A stretch of 39,999 bases of DNA, taken from NCBI RefSeq assembly GCF_019012925.1, contig NZ_JAGIRL010000005.1:1-39999 (forward strand). The letters run 5' to 3'. Of the stretch, positions 32,892-39,999 are shown piece by piece. Each line of letters begins with the position of its first letter. Within the stretch, counting starts at the first letter, position 1. A program made the translations under genes and the position numbers. Origin of the DNA: Fusobacterium sp. Lineage in GTDB: Bacteria; Fusobacteriota; Fusobacteriia; Fusobacteriales; Fusobacteriaceae. Under the pieces are notes generated by a model that did no database searches, had not been told where the DNA came from, and saw only the letters and a program-made list of their open reading frames with translations.

Positions 32892-33902
32892 CTATAGATA
32901 ACTATTTCTTACCATTATATTATCACAACTTCCAAATCTTTCAAAGAGTTTATTATCTACCTCTGTTCCATAAAAATCTATAGCTATATCCTTATCAAAT
33001 CCAAATACAGCTGTAGAGAAAAGAGTCACCACTCTCTCTAGCTTTATCCCCATAACTGACAACAGTTCAACTGGGTATTTCTCCCTCATCACATAGCAAT
33101 TGGGAAAATGCTTGGAGTAATCTGTTTTCTCTCTCGGATGTGCCTTGATTATAACGGACTTGTTGGGGTATCTCTCTATCACCTTAGTATATAGCTCTAT
33201 CTTTCTCTCCTCTGACAGTATTCCATCTTCTGACATAGGCTGTGTAAATAGCATTACACTCTCTCCACTTATCTTCTCCAAGATCTCCTCATTGAAGTTA
33301 AAAGCTCTTTTTATAACTCTCTTCTCCTGCTCACTCTTTCTCTTCCATAGCTCTTGAAGATTGATGATCTCTGCTTTTTTCTCCAATCCCTCTGGGACTC
33401 TCTCACATAAACTATCAGTTAGATATATCTTATCCACACTATCTCCATAGCCCATTACCTTTTTTCTCTCACTCAAACCGAAAAGAAGTGCTATCCCCTT
33501 TTGTACTAGCTCCTTAATACTGCTTGGATCTGCCTTGTAAGGCATATAGTTTAGAGTTCCCTCCTCTATAACATTTATTCTCTCCTTGTAGAACACTCTC
33601 TTCCCAAGAGCTAGATTATCCATTCCATAGAGCTTAGCTTCCCCACTCTCTATCCTCTTTAGAACTGGTGCTAACTCACTTCTCAACTCTTTTATATATT
33701 TTGACATCTTTATTCTATTGAGTATCTGATTCTTACCATACATCTTAGAGTTCTCTAGGATTATCTTTCTTCCTGGTAACCCCTCTAATATACTCTCCTT
33801 CCCCTCATAGGTAACATAGGTTATATCATCTCTCTCTAGATCTGCCAACAGTAGAAATATCAATAACACCCTATCCATATCATAAAGAAATAGCTTTTCC
33901 AT
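32892..33902 (-). CDS. GT52 glycosyltransferase, sialyltransferase-like
   Basis: From the ATG at 33902 (GGGAGGAG before it) it is 336 aa. The two bacterial sialyltransferase motifs are visible: a D/E-E-G motif IEEGTLNY (112-119) and an HP motif IIKAHPREKTDY (251-262; H255), then STA near 296. Together these match family GT52, which contains Neisseria LOS alpha-2,3-sialyltransferase, although some GT52 members move other sugars. A CMP-sialate synthetase gene two genes downstream supports sialyl transfer. I reject the longer frame to 33995: it would overlap the wzz end and lacks a ribosome site. Confidence 0.78.
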   Translation of the reverse strand: MEKLFLYDMDRVLLIFLLLADLERDDITYVTYEGKESILEGLPGRKIILENSKMYGKNQILNRIKMSKYIKELRSELAPVLKRIESGEAKLYGMDNLALGKRVFYKERINVIEEGTLNYMPYKADPSSIKELVQKGIALLFGLSERKKVMGYGDSVDKIYLTDSLCERVPEGLEKKAEIINLQELWKRKSEQEKRVIKRAFNFNEEILEKISGESVMLFTQPMSEDGILSEERKIELYTKVIERYPNKSVIIKAHPREKTDYSKHFPNCYVMREKYPVELLSVMGIKLERVVTLFSTAVFGFDKDIAIDFYGTEVDNKLFERFGSCDNIMVRNSYL

Positions 33903-33960
33903 AATCTCCTCCCTAAATATCAAAAAAAGGAATAACAGATCTATGCTATTCCCCTTTCTC

Positions 33961-35280
33961 CTATTTCGAATACTTTGCTTTGTAGTTCTTTGCAAACTCT
34001 TTCATAAATGCAAGGAATATTCCTAACATTCCTCCAAGTACGATTCCTATTGCTAAAAATAGTACCACTGGTTTTCCAGTCTTAACCTCAGTTACTGGTG
34101 AAGCAATCTTTATCATATCTGAGTACTTTGCATTTACATATTCTTCATTTATTTTGTTTAATTCATTTATTATTCCATTTAATTTAGTAGTGATAACATT
34201 TAATTTTTGATCAATCACTTTCTTTTGATTTTCAGAAGGGTAGTTAACTATCTCCTTCTCCTCTTGTAGTTTTTTGATAGTAAACTCTTTATCTTTAATC
34301 TGACTATTTACATTTAAGTACTCATTGATTAAATTAGTATAATACTCATTCTCTGTATTTATCTTTATTCCAAACTCTCCTACATTAGGTACAACTATAT
34401 TTCTATTAGTTGGCTTGTACTGCTCTAACATAGATTTAATAATTTGAGCCTTAGCTTGTAACTTCTCTTTTTCTAATCTTATCTCTCTAATTTCAGAGTC
34501 ATATCTTGTCTCTCTCATTATCTTGTTTAGGCTTAGTCCATGAACAGTAAAGTAAGAGTAGTAATCTTGTAACTCAACTCTCTCTAAACTCTCTAATTTA
34601 ACTAATAACTCATTGAAAGAGTATCCTAATTTATTTGAGATATAGTTTTTCTTTGTCTCTGAATTGATATTGCTCTTTAATAGAGATATTCTATCATTTA
34701 AAAGCGTGTAGATATTATCATAGTCATAATTTTTAAACTCTTCTACCTCTGCCACTGCATAGTTAGGCTTATACTTGTTGATAAACTCCTCTATTGAGTC
34801 AGTTGATAACTCCTCTAATATCTCTTTATTCTCTTTTGTGCTTATCTTGTATTGAGTAGGAGTGTATGTCAATATCTCCCCATTCTTTAAAGCACTCTCT
34901 ATTCTTGTCTCAGTTGCTTCTGGTATTATTCCCTCTACCTTTATTCTTGTTTTAAAATTTGCTATTCCCTCTGCTTTTATCTTATCCATATTCTCTGTAT
35001 ATACTTTATTTATTACATTCAATGGAATTATATTATCTTTAAAAAACACCGATCCATCTGGATTCTTTCCATTCTCTATCTCTGGGTAGTTAAAACTTAT
35101 TATCATACTATTTACAGTATTTGCTCTATTATACAGATATCCCCCTATAACTGATAATAGTGTTACCAATATTGTAGATATTAGTATTATCCCCTTGTGC
35201 TTCCCTAGAGTTCTGATGAGTTCCATTAAATCAATTTCATCATCATCTTCATAATACTTTCTCTCTTCTATTTGATTCAT
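33961..35280 (-). CDS. wzz: Wzz-type chain length determinant
   Basis: A 439-aa polysaccharide co-polymerase. N-terminal membrane segment (about 35-55, IILISTILVTLLSVIGGYL), a long periplasmic part with heptad-rich helices (for example 220-275 and 330-400), and a C-terminal membrane segment (VVLFLAIGIVLGGMLGIFLA) preceded by the usual P-rich entry (KTGKPVV). Both ends are therefore cytoplasmic. It sets O-antigen or capsule chain length. Start chosen at the ATG at 35280, which has GGAGGAGCT, rather than 35298. First gene of the sialylation operon. Confidence 0.88.
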   Translation of the reverse strand: MNQIEERKYYEDDDEIDLMELIRTLGKHKGIILISTILVTLLSVIGGYLYNRANTVNSMIISFNYPEIENGKNPDGSVFFKDNIIPLNVINKVYTENMDKIKAEGIANFKTRIKVEGIIPEATETRIESALKNGEILTYTPTQYKISTKENKEILEELSTDSIEEFINKYKPNYAVAEVEEFKNYDYDNIYTLLNDRISLLKSNINSETKKNYISNKLGYSFNELLVKLESLERVELQDYYSYFTVHGLSLNKIMRETRYDSEIREIRLEKEKLQAKAQIIKSMLEQYKPTNRNIVVPNVGEFGIKINTENEYYTNLINEYLNVNSQIKDKEFTIKKLQEEKEIVNYPSENQKKVIDQKLNVITTKLNGIINELNKINEEYVNAKYSDMIKIASPVTEVKTGKPVVLFLAIGIVLGGMLGIFLAFMKEFAKNYKAKYSK

Positions 35281-35317
35281 AGCTCCTCCATCCTTCATAT
35301 GTTTTGTCGTTCTCTTT

Positions 35318-35346
35318 ATTATACTTCTTTTTTACACTTTTTACAA
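35318..35346 (-). promoter_or_regulatory. Promoter of the wzz operon
   Basis: -35 TTGTAA (35341-35346), 17-bp spacer, -10 TATAAT (35318-35323). It lies immediately after the permease stop codon (35353). Confidence 0.75.
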
Positions 35347-35352
35347 AACATT

Positions 35353-36699
35353 TTATACTTGTCTTACTAAATTTTTCTCTTTTCTCCCCAAATAACCTAA
35401 AGCGATTGCAATAACTACTCCACAAATTCCTAAGTATAGGAAAGTCATTAAGTTTTGTAATCCACCTAATATTATTATTAACGATCCTACAGTAGCCACT
35501 ACAGGTATTATCATACCTCTTACCTTGCTATCTATCTCCCCAGCTCTATATAGCTTGATTACATAGACATACAGTATTATGTAGATAATATAACTTGCTA
35601 CTATTGGTATCTCTGAAATATCTGAATTAGGTATAAGCTCATATTTTTGAACTATATAGTTTATAACTATGTATACTAACGATATTATTCCAGCTACTCT
35701 TGCTGAACACTTTGGAATGTGATGTCCCTCTTCTAAATAACCTATCTTATCAGCCATTGGGAACATATCTCTAATAGCTAATATATATGGCATTCTTAAA
35801 AATCCTAATGTAAATCCATTCAATGATCCCAATACAGATAGGATTACAAATATTAAAAATACCTTTGCTCCACCAGCACCGAATAGTATAGTCACAGCCT
35901 CATTTACATGGGCATCTCCTAGCTCCATTATCTTCTGTGGTCCAACTAAGATACTAACTCCTACAAAATATGCAACATAGGCAAATAGTACAAATATTGG
36001 TCCAAACACTAAAGCTATTGGTAGATTCTTCTTAGAGTCCTTTATCTCATGTGAGATTGATGTAGCTACTACCCAGCCGTCATATGAGAAGGCTATTGGT
36101 GATAATGCCCCTATCCAAGCCATAGAGCTTCCAGCTGTTGCTACAACATCTGAATTAGTTATTAGCTTAGGATCTCCATAGATAAAACCTGCTATTGCTA
36201 AAACACCTAATAAGATAACCTTTGATACAGTGGCAAAGTTTTGAAATGCTCCACCCAATAGAGCTGAAAAATAGTTTATTCCAAAACAAGTTAAAAATGC
36301 TATTCCACCTATAATTCCTAATCTCTCTGGTGTAGCTTCCCAACCCATAAGCATACATAGATATACTCCTACTACCCAAGATACAACACTAAGTATTGCA
36401 GGAAAGTATATAAATACCTGAAACCATCCAAATGCTCCAGCAGCCTTTGGACTCACATACTCCTCTATATATGTTATCAATCCTCCAGGCTTTGTTGTCC
36501 TAGATGCTAATAGGGCTATAGTTAAACTCCCGAATATTATCCCTATTGCTGCAATTACAAATACTAATACACCCTTTAATATGCTTCCATTAGTGTAAAC
36601 TAATATATTGTCACTCTTGAAAAATATCCCTGAACCTATTACTATTCCTACGATCATAGTAATAGCTGTAAACAACCCATACTCTTTTTCTTTATTCAT
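35353..36699 (-). CDS. APC-family amino-acid permease
   Basis: A 448-aa, 12-segment APC superfamily transporter of the LAT/SteT group. TM1 contains the substrate-binding GSGIFF motif (MIVGIVIGSGIFF, about 15-27), and TM6 contains FSYDGW (about 203-208). The SteT-type proteins exchange or import neutral amino acids such as serine/threonine; the specificity here cannot be read from sequence. TTAGGAGAA precedes the ATG. It has its own promoter and no close partner genes. Confidence 0.88.
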   Translation of the reverse strand: MNKEKEYGLFTAITMIVGIVIGSGIFFKSDNILVYTNGSILKGVLVFVIAAIGIIFGSLTIALLASRTTKPGGLITYIEEYVSPKAAGAFGWFQVFIYFPAILSVVSWVVGVYLCMLMGWEATPERLGIIGGIAFLTCFGINYFSALLGGAFQNFATVSKVILLGVLAIAGFIYGDPKLITNSDVVATAGSSMAWIGALSPIAFSYDGWVVATSISHEIKDSKKNLPIALVFGPIFVLFAYVAYFVGVSILVGPQKIMELGDAHVNEAVTILFGAGGAKVFLIFVILSVLGSLNGFTLGFLRMPYILAIRDMFPMADKIGYLEEGHHIPKCSARVAGIISLVYIVINYIVQKYELIPNSDISEIPIVASYIIYIILYVYVIKLYRAGEIDSKVRGMIIPVVATVGSLIIILGGLQNLMTFLYLGICGVVIAIALGYLGRKEKNLVRQV

Positions 36700-36734
36700 C
36701 TCTTTTCTCCTAACTAAATCTGTAATATTTTACT

Positions 36735-36763
36735 ATTATACTACATATTTCTGTTATTGAAAA
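36735..36763 (-). promoter_or_regulatory. Promoter of the APC permease gene
   Basis: -35 TTTTCA (36758-36763), 17-bp spacer, -10 TATAAT (36735-36740), about 36 bases before the start codon. Confidence 0.65.
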
Positions 36764-36779
36764 GATTTTTCATACATTT

Positions 36780-37058
36780 TTACAACACAAATATTAAACT
36801 TTTTGTATATATTGAAATCTTTCTCTCACTCTGTTTGTATATAAAACTGTTATTGTCCTTATATTTGTAAATTGTACTTCTACTCTTACCTGTAATCTTC
36901 ATTGCTGTTTCAATTGTAACCCATAGTCCATACTTTTCCACTAATTCATTCATTAAATCCTTTTCAAAGTCACTACTGTTCTCTAATTTCTTTTTCAAAT
37001 ATTCCTCACACTCACTTTTATATTCGTTTTTACTTTTAAAATCATTATCTCTTGGCAT
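36780..37058 (-). CDS. Small helix-turn-helix protein, excisionase-like
   Basis: A 92-aa, lysine-rich protein. Residues 1-40 form a charged helical stretch (EYKSECEEYLKKKLENSSDF). Residues 46-90 look like a MerR/excisionase-type winged helix: WVTIETAMKITGKSRSTIYKYKDN, then a wing YKQSERKISIYTKSL. GGGGTGATGAC precedes the ATG. It is a stand-alone gene between a permease and a divergent-composition polysaccharide block. It may be a transcription regulator or a remnant of a mobile element; no integrase is in sight. Inverted AATAACTG motifs lie upstream (37084-37195). Confidence 0.65.
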   Translation of the reverse strand: MPRDNDFKSKNEYKSECEEYLKKKLENSSDFEKDLMNELVEKYGLWVTIETAMKITGKSRSTIYKYKDNNSFIYKQSERKISIYTKSLIFVL

Positions 37059-37083
37059 GTCATCACCCCTAAATATATTTTAT

Positions 37084-37195
37084 CAGTTATTACAGTTAAG
37101 TATGATCTATATTTATATATTATTACTTTTTAAAGGATTTGTAAAGAGTTATTTTTAATATTTTTCCAGTAAGTGTGATTAAGTGGTAATAACTG
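37084..37195. repeat. Inverted pair of an AATAACTG-containing motif
   Basis: AACTGTAATAACTG on the minus strand (37084-37097) and AAGTGGTAATAACTG on the plus strand (37181-37195) face each other about 85 bp apart in the region upstream of the small HTH gene. Candidate operator sites or a relic boundary. The rest of this gap holds only AT-rich sequence and the terminator at 37207-37237. Confidence 0.4.
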
Positions 37196-37206
37196 GGATT
37201 TAGGAA

Positions 37207-37237
37207 TAAAAAAACTGGCTAAAATAAATAACCAGTT
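37207..37237 (-). terminator. Terminator of the acyltransferase / epimerase run
   Basis: A 6-bp stem AACTGG (37213-37218) / CCAGTT (37232-37237) with seven or eight T on the minus strand, 17 bases past the acyltransferase stop. Confidence 0.75.
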
Positions 37238-37253
37238 CTTTGTTTTTTCAAAT

Positions 37254-38405
37254 TTATTTAATTTTTAAAATCTTCCAAAAATTATTTGTTACTTTTTTTG
37301 CTAAAATATCATAATTTAAAAACTTTACTATAATACTTTTAATTATTATCTCAATTAAATAATCTATTATTATTCCTAACATAAAAATAAAAATAATTGA
37401 TAAAATACTGTGGAATAAAAAAATTAATGAATTATATTCTATAAATTTATTATTCAATAAAATTTCGTTGTATAAATATGGTCTTACAAATACATTTTCA
37501 TGAAATAAATATACACCTAAAGTTCCATTTGCAAGATAATTAATTAATTTATTGTTTATTTTATCCATTTTTAAAAATATCAAAAAAGTTGATATTGAAA
37601 ATATTAAAGATAAGATGCTGTTTTCAGCAATAAAATAAGTGTCATAAATTTTAAATATTTCTATTCTTTTCCCTAAATAATCAAATGATAAGATACTAAT
37701 AAAAATTAATAAATAACTCATTATACTCAATATTTTTAGATTATTTATTTTATTTAAATCTAAGTATTTTTTTATATAGTATGTCATTAAATATAGTATT
37801 ACAAACCAAATAACAGAAGAAAAAAATAATTTTGTACCTATAAAGCTTGGTAATATTGAATACAAAAAAAATGATCCTAGTAGAAGTTTTTCTAATTCTA
37901 TCTTAGTCAAATTATTTAAAAATTTATTTAAATATGGAAATATAAAATATAATATTATGTATGCCGAGATAAACCAATATAATTCATAAAATATTGGAAA
38001 AATTGATCTCATTATATCTTTCAAAGAAATAATTTCTCCTTTAAAATAAAATAATATCAAAAATAATATTGCATACACTTTTACTTTTAAAATCAAATTT
38101 ATTATTCTTTTTAAATTAAATTTACCTTCAATTAGAAAATATGAAGAAATTAAAATAAAAATATTTACACCTATTTTTCCACCTATAACTAAAAAGTCTA
38201 AAATAATTTTATTAGAAGTTAACTCTAGTTCATGAAATTGAAACCCATGTAATGCAAAATGATGAGCTACTATCATTATCATACTAATTATTCTTAGTAA
38301 TTCTAAATTACTTTCTCTTTTATTTTCTCTTTTTTTCTGAAATTTAAAAATAAAATAAACAACTATAAAACTTATCATTAAATATAAAAATTCGTTTTGT
38401 AGCAC
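37254..38405 (-). CDS. Acyltransferase family 3 membrane protein
   Basis: A 383-aa multispan protein (about 10 segments) of acyltransferase family 3, which O-acylates surface sugars. The family's catalytic start is RESNLELLRIISMIMIVAHHFALHG (about 30-54; H of the HHF pair and R/E upstream), and YWFISAYIILYF and GVYLFHENVF also match. It is strongly AT- and Ile/Phe/Lys-rich compared with the LPS operon, suggesting recent transfer with the polysaccharide locus. The start TTG/ATG region at 38405 follows an 13-bp gap from the epimerase; the GGTG of AAAGGAGTTAGAAGGTG serves as site. Probably O-acetylates the polysaccharide made with Ugd and the epimerase. Confidence 0.82.
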   Translation of the reverse strand: MLQNEFLYLMISFIVVYFIFKFQKKRENKRESNLELLRIISMIMIVAHHFALHGFQFHELELTSNKIILDFLVIGGKIGVNIFILISSYFLIEGKFNLKRIINLILKVKVYAILFLILFYFKGEIISLKDIMRSIFPIFYELYWFISAYIILYFIFPYLNKFLNNLTKIELEKLLLGSFFLYSILPSFIGTKLFFSSVIWFVILYLMTYYIKKYLDLNKINNLKILSIMSYLLIFISILSFDYLGKRIEIFKIYDTYFIAENSILSLIFSISTFLIFLKMDKINNKLINYLANGTLGVYLFHENVFVRPYLYNEILLNNKFIEYNSLIFLFHSILSIIFIFMLGIIIDYLIEIIIKSIIVKFLNYDILAKKVTNNFWKILKIK

Positions 38406-38418
38406 CTTCTAACTCCTT

Positions 38419-39501
38419 TTAAAGATAAAATTCTTTATACCATTTTGCAAACCTTCTCAATCCTTCTCTTAGAGATGTTTGAGGTTTAAAATCAAAATCT
38501 CTTTCTAAAGTACTTACATCTGCATAAGTTACTGGTACATCTCCAGGTTGCATTGGAACTAATTTTTTATGAGATTCAAAATCATAATCTTTAGGCAATA
38601 TCTCTTCATTAAGTAGTTCTTCTTGTAATATAGTTACAAAATCTAATAAATTTTCAGGATTATTGTTTCCTATATTGTAAATTGAATATGGTGGTATAGG
38701 TAATTCATCCTCTCCTACTTTTCTCTCTGGAGCTTTTTCCATAACACACTTTACTCCATATACTATATCATCTATATAAGTAAAATCTCTTTTACAATTT
38801 CCATAGTTAAATATTTCTATAGTTTCATTATTTCTTAACTTATTTGTAAATCCAAAATATGCCATATCAGGTCTTCCTGCTGGTCCATATACAGTAAAAA
38901 ATCTAAGTCCTGTTGAAGGAATATTATATAATTTAGAATAACTATGTGCCATTAATTCATTTGATTTTTTAGTAGCTGCATATAGCGATACTGGATTGTC
39001 TACTTTATCATCAACTGAATAAGGTACTTTTTTGTTACTTCCATACACTGATGAAGATGATGCATATACAAAATGTTCTACTCCCTTAGCCCCATTATCA
39101 TAACTATGTCTACAAGCTTCTAAAAGATTATAGAATCCTATCATATTACTTTGAATATATGCATCTGGATTAATGATACTATATCTTACTCCTGCTTGTG
39201 CTGCTAAATTTACTACAATATCTGGACTATATTTTTTAAATATCTCATCTATTATCCCTTTATCAGCAATATCTCCTTTTATGAAGTGATAATTTGAATT
39301 ACTATGTTTTTTTACTTCCTTCTCTATTTCAGAAAGTCTCCATTCTTTTATGCTAACATCATAATAGTCATTTAAATTATCTACTGATACTATATTTATA
39401 CTTTCTATCTTTTTCAAAAGTTCTAAAATTAAATTTGAACCTATAAATCCAGCCCCACCAGTTATTAATATAGTTTTTCCATTTAATTCTATATTTTGCA
39501 T
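38419..39501 (-). CDS. NAD-dependent epimerase, UDP-glucuronate 4-epimerase-like
   Basis: A 360-aa extended short-chain dehydrogenase. NAD-binding GGAGFIGSN, followed by VVSVDNLNDYYD-type acidic residue; catalytic YAATK (Y-x3-K, near 170) with SSSSVYG before it. The pattern LNDYYD, GRPDMAYFGFT, then IFNYGNCKRDFTYIDDI is the signature of CapI/WbnF UDP-glucuronate 4-epimerases, which make UDP-GalA. Next to a UDP-glucose dehydrogenase gene (14 bp away) this makes biochemical sense: UDP-Glc to UDP-GlcA to UDP-GalA. Start ATG at 39501 has AAGGGTG at acceptable spacing; the GTG at 39510 lies in it. Confidence 0.88.
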   Translation of the reverse strand: MQNIELNGKTILITGGAGFIGSNLILELLKKIESINIVSVDNLNDYYDVSIKEWRLSEIEKEVKKHSNSNYHFIKGDIADKGIIDEIFKKYSPDIVVNLAAQAGVRYSIINPDAYIQSNMIGFYNLLEACRHSYDNGAKGVEHFVYASSSSVYGSNKKVPYSVDDKVDNPVSLYAATKKSNELMAHSYSKLYNIPSTGLRFFTVYGPAGRPDMAYFGFTNKLRNNETIEIFNYGNCKRDFTYIDDIVYGVKCVMEKAPERKVGEDELPIPPYSIYNIGNNNPENLLDFVTILQEELLNEEILPKDYDFESHKKLVPMQPGDVPVTYADVSTLERDFDFKPQTSLREGLRRFAKWYKEFYL

Positions 39502-39515
39502 ATCTATCACCCTTT

Positions 39516-39999
39516 TTAATCTCTTTTAAAAATATCTCTAGTATATACTTTATCCTTTACATCATCTAAACAACTATCGTATCTATTAGCTACAATACTT
39601 TGACTTAATTTTTTAAATTCTTCTAAGTTATTTACTATTTTACTTCCAAAGAAAGTAGTTCCATCTTCTAAAGTTGGCTCATAAATTATTACTGTAGCTC
39701 CTTTAGCTTTTATCCTTTTCATTATCCCTTGAATGCTACTTTGACGGAAGTTATCACTATTGCTTTTCATTGTTAATCTATAAATTCCTACTACTATCTC
39801 TTTTTCTTTTGAAGGATCAAATGAACTGTTAGCTTCATATGCTCCTGCTATCTCTAATACACGATCAGATATAAAATCTTTACGAGTTCTATTAGATTCT
39901 ACTATTGCACCAATTACATTTTGTGGTACTTTATCATAATTAGCTAATAATTGTTTTGTATCTTTAGGTAAACAATATCCACCATATCCAAATGAAGGA
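39516..39999 (-). CDS. ugd: UDP-glucose 6-dehydrogenase, C-terminal part (runs off window)
   Basis: The open frame continues to the right edge without a start. The visible 160 residues begin with [17 protein letters not shown], which contains the catalytic cysteine of UDP-glucose/GDP-mannose dehydrogenases (GGYCLPKD), then the central and C-terminal UDP-binding domain ([18 protein letters not shown], where family members have G.aFK..tdD.R.S). It oxidises UDP-glucose to UDP-glucuronate, substrate of the adjacent epimerase. An internal ATG at 39770 is not the start. Confidence 0.9.
   Translation of the reverse strand, partial: PSFGYGGYCLPKDTKQLLANYDKVPQNVIGAIVESNRTRKDFISDRVLEIAGAYEANSSFDPSKEKEIVVGIYRLTMKSNSDNFRQSSIQGIMKRIKAKGATVIIYEPTLEDGTTFFGSKIVNNLEEFKKLSQSIVANRYDSCLDDVKDKVYTRDIFKRD

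Noticed and set aside
33903..33995. N-terminal extension of the GT52 gene to 33995
   Set aside because: It overlaps the end of wzz and has no ribosome site, while ATG 33902 has GGGAGGAG.
37100..37253. attL/attR sites of an integrated element around the small HTH gene
   Set aside because: No integrase, no tRNA target and no direct repeat bounding the segment; only short inverted motifs are present.
39516..39770. A separate 84-aa gene at the right edge
   Set aside because: The frame stays open to 39999 and contains the UDP-glucose dehydrogenase catalytic cysteine; the ATG at 39770 is internal.

Overview
The window comes from a low-GC, diderm, fermentative anaerobe, most likely Fusobacterium or a close relative; I would not name a species from sequence alone. 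The reasons are very AT-rich intergenic DNA, strong Shine-Dalgarno sites, lipopolysaccharide (LPS) core heptosyltransferases and an OmpA-type lipoprotein (so an outer membrane), pyruvate formate-lyase, a rubredoxin/superoxide reductase/PerR oxygen defence set, and a SigH-like sigma factor next to rlmB as in Firmicutes. Almost all genes lie on the minus strand.

Layout. 1-42 is the 5' end of a 16S rRNA gene, with its promoter at 172-200 and a separate gene-poor transcription unit upstream (222-743). 827-6712 is a housekeeping run: a YueI-like protein, murA, rlmB, a SigH-like sigma factor and leuS. 6854-7909 is a lone plus-strand secreted beta-sandwich protein. 7955-12120 holds tsaD, pflA and pflB; pflB is preceded by a ZTP (pfl-motif) riboswitch ending in an intrinsic terminator. 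12417-20371 is one tightly packed operon: polysaccharide deacetylase, GT2, two GT9 enzymes, an LPS core kinase, a third GT9, recA, recX and plsC. 20537-23660 holds tRNA-Met, a rubredoxin/superoxide reductase/perR operon, a GNAT gene, truA and a six-tRNA array (Pro, Gly, Arg, His, Lys, Leu in transcription order). 23880-27705 is on the plus strand: an OmpA-family lipoprotein, then an NhaC-family transporter with argH behind a leader that looks like a ribosome-mediated attenuator. 27775-29402 is an AbiEi/AbiEii type IV toxin-antitoxin pair whose promoter lies between two identical 24-bp direct repeats. 29565-35280 is a surface polysaccharide operon (Wzz, GT52 sialyltransferase-like enzyme, flippase, CMP-sialate synthetase-like enzyme) followed by FMN-binding and patatin genes. 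35353-39999 holds an amino-acid permease, a small HTH protein, an acyltransferase, a UDP-sugar epimerase and the 3' part of a UDP-glucose dehydrogenase gene.

How the parts fit. Two blocks build the cell surface: the LPS core operon (12.4-20.4 kb) and the polysaccharide/sialylation region (about 30.9-40 kb). The Ugd and epimerase pair would supply UDP-GlcA and UDP-GalA. PerR, superoxide reductase and rubredoxin form a compact oxygen-defence unit with a candidate Per box. The least explained elements are the leader-peptide attenuator at 24.54-24.78 kb, the unassigned transcription unit upstream of the rRNA operon, and the near-identical perR and tRNA-Met promoters.
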